47,195 bases of DNA from Desulfuromonadaceae bacterium (GTDB lineage: Bacteria; Desulfobacterota; Desulfuromonadia; Geobacterales; Pseudopelobacteraceae), in contig JAQUIT010000025.1 of NCBI GenBank assembly GCA_028681335.1, forward strand, positions 1 to 47,195, written 5' to 3'. The notes under the pieces are model-generated. The model had not been told where the DNA came from, made no database searches, and saw only the letters and a program-made list of their open reading frames with translations. Both the position numbers and the translations under genes were made by a program. Numbering within the stretch: the first letter of the stretch is position 1; the number at the start of each line of letters is the position of its first letter. Below are positions 25,392-33,531 of this stretch, one piece after another.

Positions 25392-25804
25392 TCTATCTCC
25401 TCTATTAATACTTCCACCCTAGGATTGTCTCTATCCTGTGTTACTACTTCCCAAGAACTTTTAATGTAGTGTTGGACATTATCGTTCACAATAATACCAT
25501 GTTCTTGTAGAGCATCGAGTAGAAACTTTTCTGTAATACTAATAATATTATTAGCATCACTTAATTTATTCTTATAATATAACCTATAGCTAGTCCTCAC
25601 TGGACTTCTAAGACATGCAAAGTCTTTAGGTAGGATTTTACCAATAGCTTTATGATACTCTTGTTTTACTGCGTTAGCGGTACGGTAATGGGCATTACTA
25701 TACCAATTCATCCCCAGCAACTTAGGAGGATTCTTACCAACATAAATGGGGAGGACTAGATTAAGTCCTCGTAAACTTCTACTACTAATAGTCTTCTCCA
25801 ACAC
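25388..25804 (-). CDS. RusA-like Holliday junction resolvase
   Basis: The C-terminal two thirds match RusA-type resolvases: GMNWYSNAHYR, then SDANNIISITEKFLLDALQEHGIIVNDN, where the Asp residues should bind metal, then a closing beta strand. T7 uses endonuclease I at this point of its map; this phage seems to have RusA instead. The start is unclear: no ATG lies between the SSB stop and the conserved region, so I propose GTG at 25804 (TTG next to it is an alternative), overlapping the SSB end. A hairpin (AGGACT/AGTCCT) lies in the first codons. Confidence 0.7.
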   Translation of the reverse strand: MLEKTISSRSLRGLNLVLPIYVGKNPPKLLGMNWYSNAHYRTANAVKQEYHKAIGKILPKDFACLRSPVRTSYRLYYKNKLSDANNIISITEKFLLDALQEHGIIVNDNVQHYIKSSWEVVTQDRDNPRVEVLIEEIE

Positions 25805-26471
25805 TACTAGCTGCTTCTGGAGCCTGAAAGTCATCATCTTCAAAATCTTCACCACCACTACCACCACCATAACTATTAAGGGTAATCAGTTTAATACTAT
25901 CCAGACTAAGACTAACACCAACAGAACCACTAGCAGCCATGTAGTATGGATTAACATACATCTTAGCCTTAATAATTGAACCATTACCAATCTCTGGTCG
26001 TTTGTCAATAGCAACTTCTACATTACCATCACCAATCAGTTTAATGTAGTTATTCCCTTCCTTCCTATCAAGTACATTATTCATCTTAGGAACAACCTTA
26101 ATCTTACCTGTTTCATTCTCAATAGTATATTTACCATTACTATCTTTTTCTTTGATGATATGGTCTTTGAATGGGTATACTTTGTTTAACTTTTTCTTAG
26201 CACTTGCACCTAATGTAATCTCACCTTGGTCATCCATAATCTCTTGATAAGCAGTATCTATAATATTATCAATCTTAGCCTTAAACACTTGAAACTCAGG
26301 TGATGCTGGGTCTGATAGTAAGTTAACACTATATTCACCTCTTGGTGTATACTTATTACCTAATGATTTCTGTAAGTGACTAGTCAAATACTTACACCAT
26401 TCAGCCTCACATGCATTACTTACGATTGTTGTACCTTTAATCTTATATGGTTTTGCTACTTTACTTGCCAT
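25785..26471 (-). CDS. Single-stranded DNA-binding protein, gp2.5-like
   Basis: The 228-residue protein matches T7 gp2.5 in size and layout: a PRGEYSVNLL strand early, KVYPFKDHI in the middle, GSIIKAKMYVNPYYMAASGSV toward the end, LSLDSIKLITL as closing strand, then a Gly-rich linker and an acidic tail (GGEDFEDDDF) that in T7 contacts polymerase and helicase. The start MASKVAKPY is chosen because AAAGGACAACATA precedes it. It is one of the first genes behind the candidate promoter at 26.7 kb, in keeping with high expression. Confidence 0.88.
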   Translation of the reverse strand: MASKVAKPYKIKGTTIVSNACEAEWCKYLTSHLQKSLGNKYTPRGEYSVNLLSDPASPEFQVFKAKIDNIIDTAYQEIMDDQGEITLGASAKKKLNKVYPFKDHIIKEKDSNGKYTIENETGKIKVVPKMNNVLDRKEGNNYIKLIGDGNVEVAIDKRPEIGNGSIIKAKMYVNPYYMAASGSVGVSLSLDSIKLITLNSYGGGSGGEDFEDDDFQAPEAASSVGEDY

Positions 26472-26640
26472 TATGTTGTCCTTTATATATGTTTCTATCA
26501 CCTTTTAAGGAGTCTAGAAAATCTGTTACTGTCCTTACGACACCTATAGTTGCTAACAGTCTTATTTCTTCATTAGCAATATCTTCCAATCTATCTAGAA
26601 TATTATCTAAGTAATATCCTACTTCATCTTTTAAGGTCAT
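26461..26640 (-). CDS. Small hypothetical protein ahead of SSB
   Basis: The 59-residue frame starts ATG ACC TTA AAA with GGAC upstream and overlaps the SSB start by 11 bases. The product is helical and acidic (MTLKDEVGYYLDNILDRLED), ending in a charged tail. It is the first gene after the candidate phage promoter. Its stop lies inside the SSB start region, so the ribosome site for SSB is within its 3' end. I do not recognise it. Confidence 0.6.
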   Translation of the reverse strand: MTLKDEVGYYLDNILDRLEDIANEEIRLLATIGVVRTVTDFLDSLKGDRNIYKGQHNGK

Positions 26641-26659
26641 ATGTTATGTCCTCTCCTTT

Positions 26660-26690
26660 TTCTTTTTCTCTTCTCAAGTGGATGCCCAAT
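26660..26690 (-). promoter_or_regulatory. Candidate phage RNA polymerase promoter (middle)
   Basis: On the transcribed strand GGGCATCCACTTGAGAAGAG is followed by an A/G run. It shares CATCCAmTT and the purine-rich start with the 16.4 and 38.1 kb copies. It lies about 10 bases behind the RNA polymerase stop and ahead of the SSB operon, where a class II promoter is expected. Confidence 0.6.
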
Positions 26691-26700
26691 TAAGCTAACT

Positions 26701-29157
26701 TTAAGTTATGATATAGTTACTCTTAATTACCTCATCTAAATCTAATGTATTTATCATTATTTGTTGTAATTCCTCTAGTGAGTCTTTATGTATTGTATTC
26801 ACCCATTCCTCCAAGGGATTCTCCTTAAATACTTCAACATAAGCTCTTCTAAAGCTAGTATTTAGAGTATCTACATCATTTGGAAGAACCCCATAACTAT
26901 CATGGATAAGCCAAAAACTATTAACATTATGTTCTTTACAAAGTTCCACAGTCCTGTATAAGACAGTAGCATCAAGACTATGAATAAAATTAGGAGCAAT
27001 ACCATTTAACATCCTCAATATATGTGTTTCAGTTGTTGGGTCATATAGGACTAGGCTACCAAAGGAGGTTTTATATTGCCTTCGTTTCTCCTTCTTAATC
27101 CTCTGTACTACAGGAAACCTATAAATAGGTGTTTCCCAGTAGGCATAATCAAGTTTAGTTTCTCGTAATGCCTTACCAAGTGTATCTTTTAACACTTTCT
27201 GCCCAACCTTAGCTCCTTTTACTACTTTAGTAATAGCTTTATCATTTAATTCAGCCAATAGAGTAGCAACTACAAACTTATCACCTTTCCAAAATACCTT
27301 ATTCTCCTCTTCATACTCCTGAAGCAAATCATATAACTGCTCAAACATACCTCTTCTTGTCACAGAGTATGGTTGTGTCATGGTGTTACGCTTGGTATGG
27401 CTTCTAGTTATATTACCTTTAAGACTATTAGCTTCTATATATGTTGAAAGTGTCCTAGTCTCTCCCCCTCTGGTAGTGAAGTTAATATTATTAGAATAGT
27501 CACCATCTTCTAATAATCTATTTACCTCACAGGCAACTTTAGCATAAACATCACTAACAGTAAGAGAATCATTATTAACAACATTAACAGCCTCTGCTCC
27601 TTCTCTATCTTTAAGAAGTCCTGCATACATTTGCAACCCACTACAGGTACCATCTAGTTGGACTACATTATAACATAGTCCTTTAGGGTTGTGGATATAG
27701 TCCCCATAGCTAAAGCAGAATGCTAAATATAGGAGAGGTTTGTCGGTCTTGTACCAATACTTTGAATTACCAATCGGGTCTTCATACACAGCCATTATCT
27801 CGTTATGATGAGACTCTATAGCTTTTATCCTTTCACTATATATCATCTTATCATAACCATAACAGTTAGCTCCATGTATCTTGAGCCAATACAACCCCCT
27901 ATCAGTTAAGACTTGTCCTTCACCAAACTCTAGTAGTGCTTTAGTTTGGTCTGTTCCTTGTGGATTAAGGTATTGTTGAATAGGGTATAACCGACCTCTA
28001 AAGTCTGTGTTGTAGCTGAAGTATATTTTATCGTATTGTTGAAATTCTCGTGCTACCATTAGTGATAATTCAAAGCCTATACGCTTGGATTGAATCCTTG
28101 TTATTAGTTCCTTTTGTAAGTCTAATGCTCGTAAATACTCCTTTATTTCAGGATATGATTCCTTATGCACTAGCTCTCTAGCATTCATATCCATATTATA
28201 TGGTATTTTACCAATAAGGAATGGACTCTTAGTTGGTGATGTTGGGTCAACTATTGATGCATCTTGTATTTGTTCTATTACCTCCAAAACCCGTTTATTA
28301 ATACGATATGGTGTTTCTTGAATAGAATTAATAATAGCCATCAATCTACTGACATCAGGATTATGTCTTCTAATAATAGTAAAGTCTTTAAAGTTTCTAG
28401 CTCGTATGAACTTAATACTCTTATTAGTATAGTAGCCCCCACTACCCTCAATCTCTGTCCAAGGTCGTGGTATTACAACAAATGGATAATATACTGTTAA
28501 TAGGCTATTGAAGAATGTTTTAGATTGTAATATAAGAGCACGAGTTTCATTAGACAACCTAACATACTTAGCATCAGTTCGTTGTTCTTTAATAATCAAT
28601 GAACACCCTGATTTATCTACTAATTCAAGTAAAGTAACTCCTAATTTAAGAGCCATATCTCCTTTTAAATCTAAGTTTATATTCTCTCTAGCAACTTTCT
28701 TTATTTTTGCTTCTCGTGTTGCTTTATTATACCTCTTATATCGTCTCTCTAAGGCTGCATAAGCATCGGTATTATTAGCTTCCATATTAGAAGCTCTAAT
28801 ATAGTTTTGTGCTACTGTGGACACTCGTTTACCAGCTAATAATATCTTTTCCTCACATTTAATAAGAACTGATAATACACATCTTATTATCATGAATGAT
28901 AAGTCTTTATCACTTTTATAAGCATTACATAACATATTTCGTATTGTGAAGTTATCACCTTTTAGTGGTAATACTCTATATTTTTTAATGTATGCTTCTA
29001 CTGTATCAATAGTAGCTCTGAATAATATAATAGCTTCTTTAGAATCAACGAATGAACCATTATCAATAGATTTCCTAACTTGGTTATCATATTTATCTAA
29101 AGAAGCATTGTAGCATCTTTCTTCATTCCTTATCTGAACTGCTATTAAATCAGTCAT
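26701..29157 (-). CDS. Single-subunit DNA-directed RNA polymerase, T7 type
   Basis: The 818-residue enzyme (T7: 883) has the family signatures: FSYNTDFRGRLYPIQQYLNPQG (T/D-x-x-G-R motif), QLDGTCSGLQMYAGLL with the first catalytic Asp, the fingers segment SLKGNITRSHTKRNTMTQPYS, NFIHSLDATVLYR, and WLIHDSYGV with the second catalytic Asp. It should transcribe middle and late genes from the CATCCA-type motifs. It closes the early region and is followed at once by such a motif. A few 5' bases overlap the preceding small gene. Confidence 0.95.
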   Translation of the reverse strand: MTDLIAVQIRNEERCYNASLDKYDNQVRKSIDNGSFVDSKEAIILFRATIDTVEAYIKKYRVLPLKGDNFTIRNMLCNAYKSDKDLSFMIIRCVLSVLIKCEEKILLAGKRVSTVAQNYIRASNMEANNTDAYAALERRYKRYNKATREAKIKKVARENINLDLKGDMALKLGVTLLELVDKSGCSLIIKEQRTDAKYVRLSNETRALILQSKTFFNSLLTVYYPFVVIPRPWTEIEGSGGYYTNKSIKFIRARNFKDFTIIRRHNPDVSRLMAIINSIQETPYRINKRVLEVIEQIQDASIVDPTSPTKSPFLIGKIPYNMDMNARELVHKESYPEIKEYLRALDLQKELITRIQSKRIGFELSLMVAREFQQYDKIYFSYNTDFRGRLYPIQQYLNPQGTDQTKALLEFGEGQVLTDRGLYWLKIHGANCYGYDKMIYSERIKAIESHHNEIMAVYEDPIGNSKYWYKTDKPLLYLAFCFSYGDYIHNPKGLCYNVVQLDGTCSGLQMYAGLLKDREGAEAVNVVNNDSLTVSDVYAKVACEVNRLLEDGDYSNNINFTTRGGETRTLSTYIEANSLKGNITRSHTKRNTMTQPYSVTRRGMFEQLYDLLQEYEEENKVFWKGDKFVVATLLAELNDKAITKVVKGAKVGQKVLKDTLGKALRETKLDYAYWETPIYRFPVVQRIKKEKRRQYKTSFGSLVLYDPTTETHILRMLNGIAPNFIHSLDATVLYRTVELCKEHNVNSFWLIHDSYGVLPNDVDTLNTSFRRAYVEVFKENPLEEWVNTIHKDSLEELQQIMINTLDLDEVIKSNYIIT

Positions 29158-29398
29158 TCAAATTCCATTCCTTTGTTACAATATCGAATTCATGCTCCTC
29201 CTCTGTGTATGGGTTTGTTAAGTAGATAGTAACCATTGGAGGTAATGGAAATTCTAAAGGCTCATACCACCATTCAGGATAATGTTCCTTTAAGTACTCC
29301 AATATTAATGGTCTATCGTCTTCTGCTAACTCAACTGATTTAATCTCTTCCCACGAACCATCTTCATTCCTACCTAAATAGTCTGTAATTAATCTCAT
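29150..29398 (-). CDS. Small hypothetical early protein, acidic
   Basis: This 82-residue acidic protein contains LKEHYPEWWYEPLEFPLPP (about 36-54), an aromatic and proline-rich stretch. It has no membrane segment. TAAGGAGCTACT precedes its ATG and its end overlaps the RNA polymerase start. Family not recognised. An early small acidic protein beside the polymerase could be a host-takeover factor, but nothing in the sequence shows that. Confidence 0.6.
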   Translation of the reverse strand: MRLITDYLGRNEDGSWEEIKSVELAEDDRPLILEYLKEHYPEWWYEPLEFPLPPMVTIYLTNPYTEEEHEFDIVTKEWNLND

Positions 29399-29407
29399 AG
29401 TAGCTCC

Positions 29408-29602
29408 TTAATATTTAATTCTAGGGTTAACAAGAGTGCCCCAACCTAACACTATTTCAATTGCTGCTCTAGTTGCTTCTCTACCTATTATAATTCCTTC
29501 TGATGTGAAGAAATTATAATAACACACTTCTCCTTCTACTTTTGTAATAATTATATAATCCTTTAGATCGGATTTAGATATGTATTTACTCCCTACTCTC
29601 AT
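29408..29602 (-). CDS. Small hypothetical early protein
   Basis: The 64-residue protein starts MRVGSKYISKSDLKDYIIITK and seems to be a small beta barrel of SH3-like type (VEGEVCYYNFFTSEG follows), as in many phage accessory proteins. AGGAGCAGATAA precedes the ATG. It directly follows the gene at 29603-29779 with one-base spacing. Function not known. Confidence 0.55.
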   Translation of the reverse strand: MRVGSKYISKSDLKDYIIITKVEGEVCYYNFFTSEGIIIGREATRAAIEIVLGWGTLVNPRIKY

Positions 29603-29779
29603 TTATCTGCTCCTCTCTATACATTGAAACCATACATCGTAGTTACCAACTAGCCTTTCAGCACTCTCAATCTTTCCACCCTCATATCTACACTGCACCT
29701 CGTTTTCGTAAGGCTTGATGAAGTATTTAGGTGTTCCGTTTTCTACTTTTAGGAATAGGATTAGTAGCCATGAGGTCAT
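29603..29779 (-). CDS. Small hypothetical early protein
   Basis: The 58-residue product starts MTSWLLILFLKVENGTPKY and has Tyr/Glu-rich strands afterwards (RYEGGKIESAERLVGNY). The start is chosen because AAAGGAGCAGCT precedes this ATG, while an upstream in-frame ATG overlaps the previous gene. Its ATG overlaps the preceding stop (ATGA). Not recognised. Confidence 0.55.
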   Translation of the reverse strand: MTSWLLILFLKVENGTPKYFIKPYENEVQCRYEGGKIESAERLVGNYDVWFQCIERSR

Positions 29780-30099
29780 AGCTGCTCCTTTGGCTCGTAT
29801 TTGCTGCAATAGAAGGCTTTACGCGGAATAGTGATAATAACATCATATCCGTCTGAATTGTTAATTTTCTGTTTTATGGAAAATTCACAATAATAAACAA
29901 GTTTACACCCTTCACAACTCTTAGGCTTCATTAGTTCTTCTAGTTCTTTGCGACACTTCAAAGCATACTGTTGAGCATCTTCTTCCATCATTTTTAGCTC
30001 ATCAATTTCTCTAAACAGTAAATTAACAGCTTCTAATCTTTTCATTTCTAACTTACCGTTTACTGTAGCCAGTAACTCTTGTGCTTGTTCTTGAGTCAT
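29776..30099 (-). CDS. Coiled-coil/Cys-cluster early protein
   Basis: The 107-residue protein starts MTQEQAQELLATVNG, has a long charged helix to about residue 60, and ends in a Cys cluster (CEGCKLVYYC, then FYCSKYEPKE). The Cys arrangement resembles the neighbouring 81-residue protein, so the two may share a zinc-binding ending. AAAGGAGCAATGAG precedes the chosen ATG. Similar C-terminal C-x-x-C...C-x-x-(Y/H)-E/P patterns occur in small phage and prophage proteins. Function unknown. Confidence 0.6.
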   Translation of the reverse strand: MTQEQAQELLATVNGKLEMKRLEAVNLLFREIDELKMMEEDAQQYALKCRKELEELMKPKSCEGCKLVYYCEFSIKQKINNSDGYDVIITIPRKAFYCSKYEPKEQL

Positions 30100-30341
30100 C
30101 TCATTGCTCCTTTGGCTTCGTGATAAATACACCCGAAACCAGCATCTACAAAATCAGCACATAAGGGGCAGTTATCGTTTGCACACACACCAGTAAAAGA
30201 ATGATAGAACCTACAAGTATTGCATTGCTTAGGCTGTTGTAGTGCTTCTAGTTCTGCGATTGCTTCGTCAATATTTTGAGCACCCATTCCCATTTCATCA
30301 TTTGCTTTTTTCATTCTGTATAAATAATCTAATGCTTTCAT
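30096..30341 (-). CDS. Cys-rich early protein, zinc-knuckle type
   Basis: The 81-residue protein has a helical start (MKALDYLYRMKKANDE) and a Cys-rich second half: CNTCRFYH, then CANDNCPLCADF, then FGCIYHEAK. This many spaced cysteines suggest one or two zinc sites. AAAGGATAAGAG precedes the ATG, which overlaps the stop of a 20-residue frame upstream. I associate such proteins with prophages of Campylobacterota, but only by memory of the pattern. Function unknown. Confidence 0.6.
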   Translation of the reverse strand: MKALDYLYRMKKANDEMGMGAQNIDEAIAELEALQQPKQCNTCRFYHSFTGVCANDNCPLCADFVDAGFGCIYHEAKGAMR

Positions 30342-30400
30342 CTCTTATCCTTTAAAAGAAGTTCTTTCATTATCTTTAAAGTGTCATCATCTCTAGTCAT
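30338..30400 (-). CDS. Possible 20-residue coupling peptide
   Basis: ATG ACT AGA GAT, preceded by AAAAGGAAACGACA, opens a 20-codon frame ending in TGA that overlaps the next start (ATGA). Its own ATG overlaps the stop of the frame before it. Both junctions are of the coupled kind, so ribosomes probably pass through; the peptide may matter less than the act of translation. Confidence 0.4.
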   Translation of the reverse strand: MTRDDDTLKIMKELLLKDKR

Positions 30401-30591
30401 TGTCGTTTCCTTTTCAAAGCTTTATACTTAGCCAGTAAGTCGGTTGAATCTTGCCAAACCACAGCCATATTATCTTGTAGCTCATAATACTCATTCTGTT
30501 GGTATTGTATTATCATTAGTAGTATCAGTGTTAATATTAGCCATAACATATTCACTATAAAGGTATTTATGTTCAGTAGGTAGTGCATCAT
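30397..30591 (-). CDS. Small single-pass membrane protein overlapping thyX
   Basis: A 64-residue frame begins inside the last third of thyX, in another frame, with a strong TAAAGGAGTATATG start. Residues about 10-28 are hydrophobic (FIVNMLWLILTLILLMI) and the rest is charged and helical, ending RKRQ. Its stop overlaps the next start (ATGA). The ribosome site, membrane segment and coupled stop make it more than a chance frame despite the 101-base overlap. It could be an early envelope-acting protein; function unknown. Confidence 0.5.
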   Translation of the reverse strand: MMHYLLNINTFIVNMLWLILTLILLMIIQYQQNEYYELQDNMAVVWQDSTDLLAKYKALKRKRQ

Positions 30592-31189
30592 ATACTCCTT
30601 TAGCTAATAGTTGAATCTCCCATAAAGCATCTTTTGATGTTCGTAGTGCTAGGAAGTTCTGTAGATTACGACCATCAATCTGCCATTGTAGTCTTGTTTT
30701 AAAGGCTTCAGGTAAGCAATACTTAGCTTTATCATTGCTTATACCTGCTGTTAGGGCGTCCTGTAGTGATGAAAGGGCACAAGCAGAGGAACTATCAACT
30801 TCAGCATCTCCTGTTAATACTATAAACTTCTCTATAATATCCCATTTCCATAACCAACTTGCAGTATAGTAGCTAAAAAGGTCACCAGCCTTCTTTACCT
30901 CATCCAATGTATATCTACTGCTCTTGACAGTTAATCGGGCTGTACGGTGCCTTGCAAGCTCTTGTAGACATGCTCTTGATATACCATCTATATCGTACCA
31001 ATAAACTAGTTGTTCCAATACTGATTTATGTTTAAGTTTGTTTCCAACTCGTGATATTAAGGCTCTATCCTTAGTTCCAATATTATCATTACTATTAGTT
31101 GTATCCGATAAGTGGTGATTATCATGAGACATTCGTATTGCATGGCTTGCAAGCCATAGTGGTGAGTTATGTAGTAGTTTAACTTTCAT
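30491..31189 (-). CDS. thyX: FAD-dependent thymidylate synthase ThyX
   Basis: The 232-residue enzyme makes dTMP from dUMP using folate and FAD. The signature RHRx7S is present as RHRTARLTVKS followed by SRY (about 80-93). KYCLPEAFKTRLQWQIDGRNLQNFLALR (about 160-187), with an R-x-L-x-x-F-L-x-L-R ending, matches the FAD/dUMP region. GTAAGGAAAGTAAAATG sets the start. It supplies thymidylate before the reductase is made and lies directly after the amidoligase cassette. The helical C-terminus is long and polar. Confidence 0.88.
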   Translation of the reverse strand: MKVKLLHNSPLWLASHAIRMSHDNHHLSDTTNSNDNIGTKDRALISRVGNKLKHKSVLEQLVYWYDIDGISRACLQELARHRTARLTVKSSRYTLDEVKKAGDLFSYYTASWLWKWDIIEKFIVLTGDAEVDSSSACALSSLQDALTAGISNDKAKYCLPEAFKTRLQWQIDGRNLQNFLALRTSKDALWEIQLLAKGVYDALPTEHKYLYSEYVMANINTDTTNDNTIPTE

Positions 31190-31419
31190 TTTACTTTCCT
31201 TACTTTTTTAGAGTATATTAAATATAGTTTATTTATTAATGATAGCTCAAACATATTCCAATATCTATCATCCATAGAATACATCTTAGTTCTTTTAAGA
31301 TTACTGGAATAATAACTATTATTAAATTTAAAAACATAATAGCCACTATTAATATAGCAGTACCCTTTATCTAATAATATAAATCTATTTTTAATTGTTG
31401 CATCACTACATTCTCTCAT
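31186..31419 (-). CDS. Small hypothetical early protein
   Basis: A 77-residue basic protein starting MRECSDATIKNR, rich in Tyr, Lys, Asn and Ser, with FKFNNSYYSS and SLINKLYLIYSKKVRK. The ATG is chosen because GAGGAG lies about nine bases upstream; a GTG three codons earlier overlaps that site. Its stop overlaps the thyX start. Not recognised. It lies between the fused amidotransferase and thyX. Confidence 0.5.
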   Translation of the reverse strand: MRECSDATIKNRFILLDKGYCYINSGYYVFKFNNSYYSSNLKRTKMYSMDDRYWNMFELSLINKLYLIYSKKVRKVK

Positions 31420-31421
31420 TG

Positions 31422-32480
31422 TTACCACTCCTCTATGAATTTATTTTTATCGTAACCATACACAAGCGAAGGTTTAGTAGTAGTAGAAGCTAGTGTATAG
31501 ATAACTGCTTTATCAGTTCTACCATCAGCATATTGTACATATATTTCATCTTCCATATAATGGCTAGGTACCCCTTCAAGTATGTCTAATACTTCTTTTG
31601 TATCACTATCTACTTCATAGACTTCTCCTACAATAAACTCACCATTATAATGCTTACCAAGAACATATGGATATGTTGAGCCTCCAAGGTTATCAACCAT
31701 AGCCCATCTTGCAATAGCCGTAGCTTTTCCTAGGAATGTTGCACTACCAAGTAGTCCATTATTCATTTTACCACTCTTGAGGCTACCATATACAAATACC
31801 TTTACTTTATCACTAATAGATGTTAAATACTTCTCAATATCATAATCATCATCATAATCAGCATATCTTTTAACATTATCTTTAAATCTTTCTGTATAAT
31901 AAGACCTTGAATATATAGGGCTATTTGCAACAGGAGGGGTATATGCAACAGGTTTATGATGACTTGTATTGCTATATAATATACCATCTTCTTCTATAAA
32001 TAGATTCTCATTAAAGATAATAACATGACCATTAGGTTTCATAACTACTATTTTATTATAAGCTGTACCAATGATATGGCTTATTAATGTTTTAGTAGCA
32101 GATGCTTCCCAATCTATATTTAACTTACGGAAGGTTTCAGAAAATTCCTGCGTATCAGAGATTGTATCGTTACCCCATGATGATAATGTACCATTATGAC
32201 ATAACATTGCACCATGAGATGTCTTGAAGGGATGAAGATTTTCAGCAGTAATACCACCTTTAGATGCCCATCGTAGATGAACAACAGCTACATGGTGTTT
32301 AACTTGGTTAATGATAATATCTTTGAATACATCATAATCTAAAGTCTTAAACCAATGCATCTTACCTTCATCTTCATTATACCACATAACACCTTGTCCA
32401 TCTTTATTCTTACTTTGTGCTATATCTAAATTTTCAATAGATAATAACTTCCCTTTAGGCTTAATAATTATTTGACACAT
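31422..32480 (-). CDS. Class II glutamine amidotransferase fused to gamma-glutamylcyclotransferase
   Basis: Residues 1-170 are an Ntn-type glutamine amidotransferase: Cys2 follows the start Met (nucleophile), then NKDGQGVMW (25-33), HLRWAS (68-73), ENLHPF (80-85) and CHNGTL (94-99, oxyanion region). Residues about 226-352 are a GGCT/AIG2-type domain: FVYGSLKSG (229-237) and LDILEG (298-303), where E302 should be the catalytic acid. The first domain would free ammonia from glutamine; the second would cyclise gamma-glutamyl groups. Beside an ATP-grasp ligase and an amidoligase this points to building and trimming a peptide-like bond. Confidence 0.82.
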   Translation of the reverse strand: MCQIIIKPKGKLLSIENLDIAQSKNKDGQGVMWYNEDEGKMHWFKTLDYDVFKDIIINQVKHHVAVVHLRWASKGGITAENLHPFKTSHGAMLCHNGTLSSWGNDTISDTQEFSETFRKLNIDWEASATKTLISHIIGTAYNKIVVMKPNGHVIIFNENLFIEEDGILYSNTSHHKPVAYTPPVANSPIYSRSYYTERFKDNVKRYADYDDDYDIEKYLTSISDKVKVFVYGSLKSGKMNNGLLGSATFLGKATAIARWAMVDNLGGSTYPYVLGKHYNGEFIVGEVYEVDSDTKEVLDILEGVPSHYMEDEIYVQYADGRTDKAVIYTLASTTTKPSLVYGYDKNKFIEEW

Positions 32481-32489
32481 AGTTATTCC

Positions 32490-32777
32490 TTATTTAATAT
32501 TAGTAAGTCTGTAATCAAGTGAGTATAGGCTACTATCTTGTACAAAAATTAATTTATATCTTATATCATCTACCATTAAATTATAGAGTTCTTCATCATC
32601 TATTTTATCAAAATCAATAGTGCTATAACTAGAGTATTTTTTATTATATGCTTCCTCTACCCTAATTCCTTTTAATGTATAATATTCAGCAGGGTCTTCA
32701 TATCCTTCACTAACAAATAAAGGTATTAAACAAGTATCTTCACATATTCTTATCATCTCCCAATAGCTCATTCTCAT
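32490..32777 (-). CDS. Unknown protein inside the amidoligase cassette
   Basis: This acidic 95-residue protein starts MRMSYWEMIRICEDTCLIP and has many Tyr and Asp residues (FDKIDDEELYNLMVDDIRY). There is no catalytic motif or membrane segment. GGAGAATAGAATG sets the start and it begins one base after the ATP-grasp stop. Placement between ATP-grasp and amidotransferase genes suggests a partner, inhibitor or carrier/substrate of that pathway. Not recognised. Confidence 0.5.
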   Translation of the reverse strand: MRMSYWEMIRICEDTCLIPLFVSEGYEDPAEYYTLKGIRVEEAYNKKYSSYSTIDFDKIDDEELYNLMVDDIRYKLIFVQDSSLYSLDYRLTNIK

Positions 32778-32778
32778 T

Positions 32779-33531
32779 CTATTCTCCTATCTTTCTAATT
32801 AACTTCTTTAAGGCTTCTCCAACCAATTCAATAGTCTTACCCTCTAAACCAAATGCTGTATTAACTTCTAATACATATAGTTTATCATTACAATCAGTAA
32901 TAATATCTACTGCTCCAAAGTCTAATCCTAAAGCATTAACAGCTTCAATACCTATCTCATTTAATCCTTCAACATACTCTACATTATCTCTACTAAATAT
33001 CCAACCATTATTTAGGTTACGAACATATCTACTTCTATCTTCTGGAGCATCTGTTGATAATCTCTTCTGTTTAATATCAACTACTTCTCCATCAACTACA
33101 ATAACTCTATATTCATTCTTCTTTCTAATTGCTTCAACATATAGAGGAGCGTTTGGGAGACATTGAGAGCCAGTATTAATTACCTCTATACCTTCTCCAC
33201 TATGTCCAGTTAAAGTATGACGAACAAATACCCTTTCATAGTTAGCATCTGCGATATTAATATCTGTTGTAAACCTAGGAATAGATACTCCAGCTTCATT
33301 CAGCTTATTAAACGATAGTAGTTTATTGCTAGCATATGTTACACTTGATGGATAATTGATAGTGGAACAAGTACTTCCTATTGGCTGTGATGAACCCCAA
33401 TTTATGATAACATCACTAAGTCTTGGTCTAAATTTACTATTAGTTTGCTTCAGTATAAGAACATTCATATAGTTTGCTAAGGCTTTAGCCGACTTACTCC
33501 CACTTTTATAGCTTCTAATTCTAATACTCAT
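32779..33531 (-). CDS. ATP-grasp carboxylate-amine ligase (RimK-like)
   Basis: The 250-residue protein has the ATP-grasp layout: SNKLLSFNKLNEAGVSIPRF (68-87) as in RimK/D-Ala ligase starts, VFVRHTLTGHSGEGIEV (101-117) as the flexible ATP-binding loop, YVEAIRKKNEYRV (131-143), and FGAVDII with LEVNTAFGLEG (205-231) for magnesium binding. These enzymes activate a carboxylate with ATP and join it to an amine. It overlaps the amidoligase end by 11 bases, so the two are made together. The acceptor cannot be read from sequence. Confidence 0.85.
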   Translation of the reverse strand: MSIRIRSYKSGSKSAKALANYMNVLILKQTNSKFRPRLSDVIINWGSSQPIGSTCSTINYPSSVTYASNKLLSFNKLNEAGVSIPRFTTDINIADANYERVFVRHTLTGHSGEGIEVINTGSQCLPNAPLYVEAIRKKNEYRVIVVDGEVVDIKQKRLSTDAPEDRSRYVRNLNNGWIFSRDNVEYVEGLNEIGIEAVNALGLDFGAVDIITDCNDKLYVLEVNTAFGLEGKTIELVGEALKKLIRKIGE

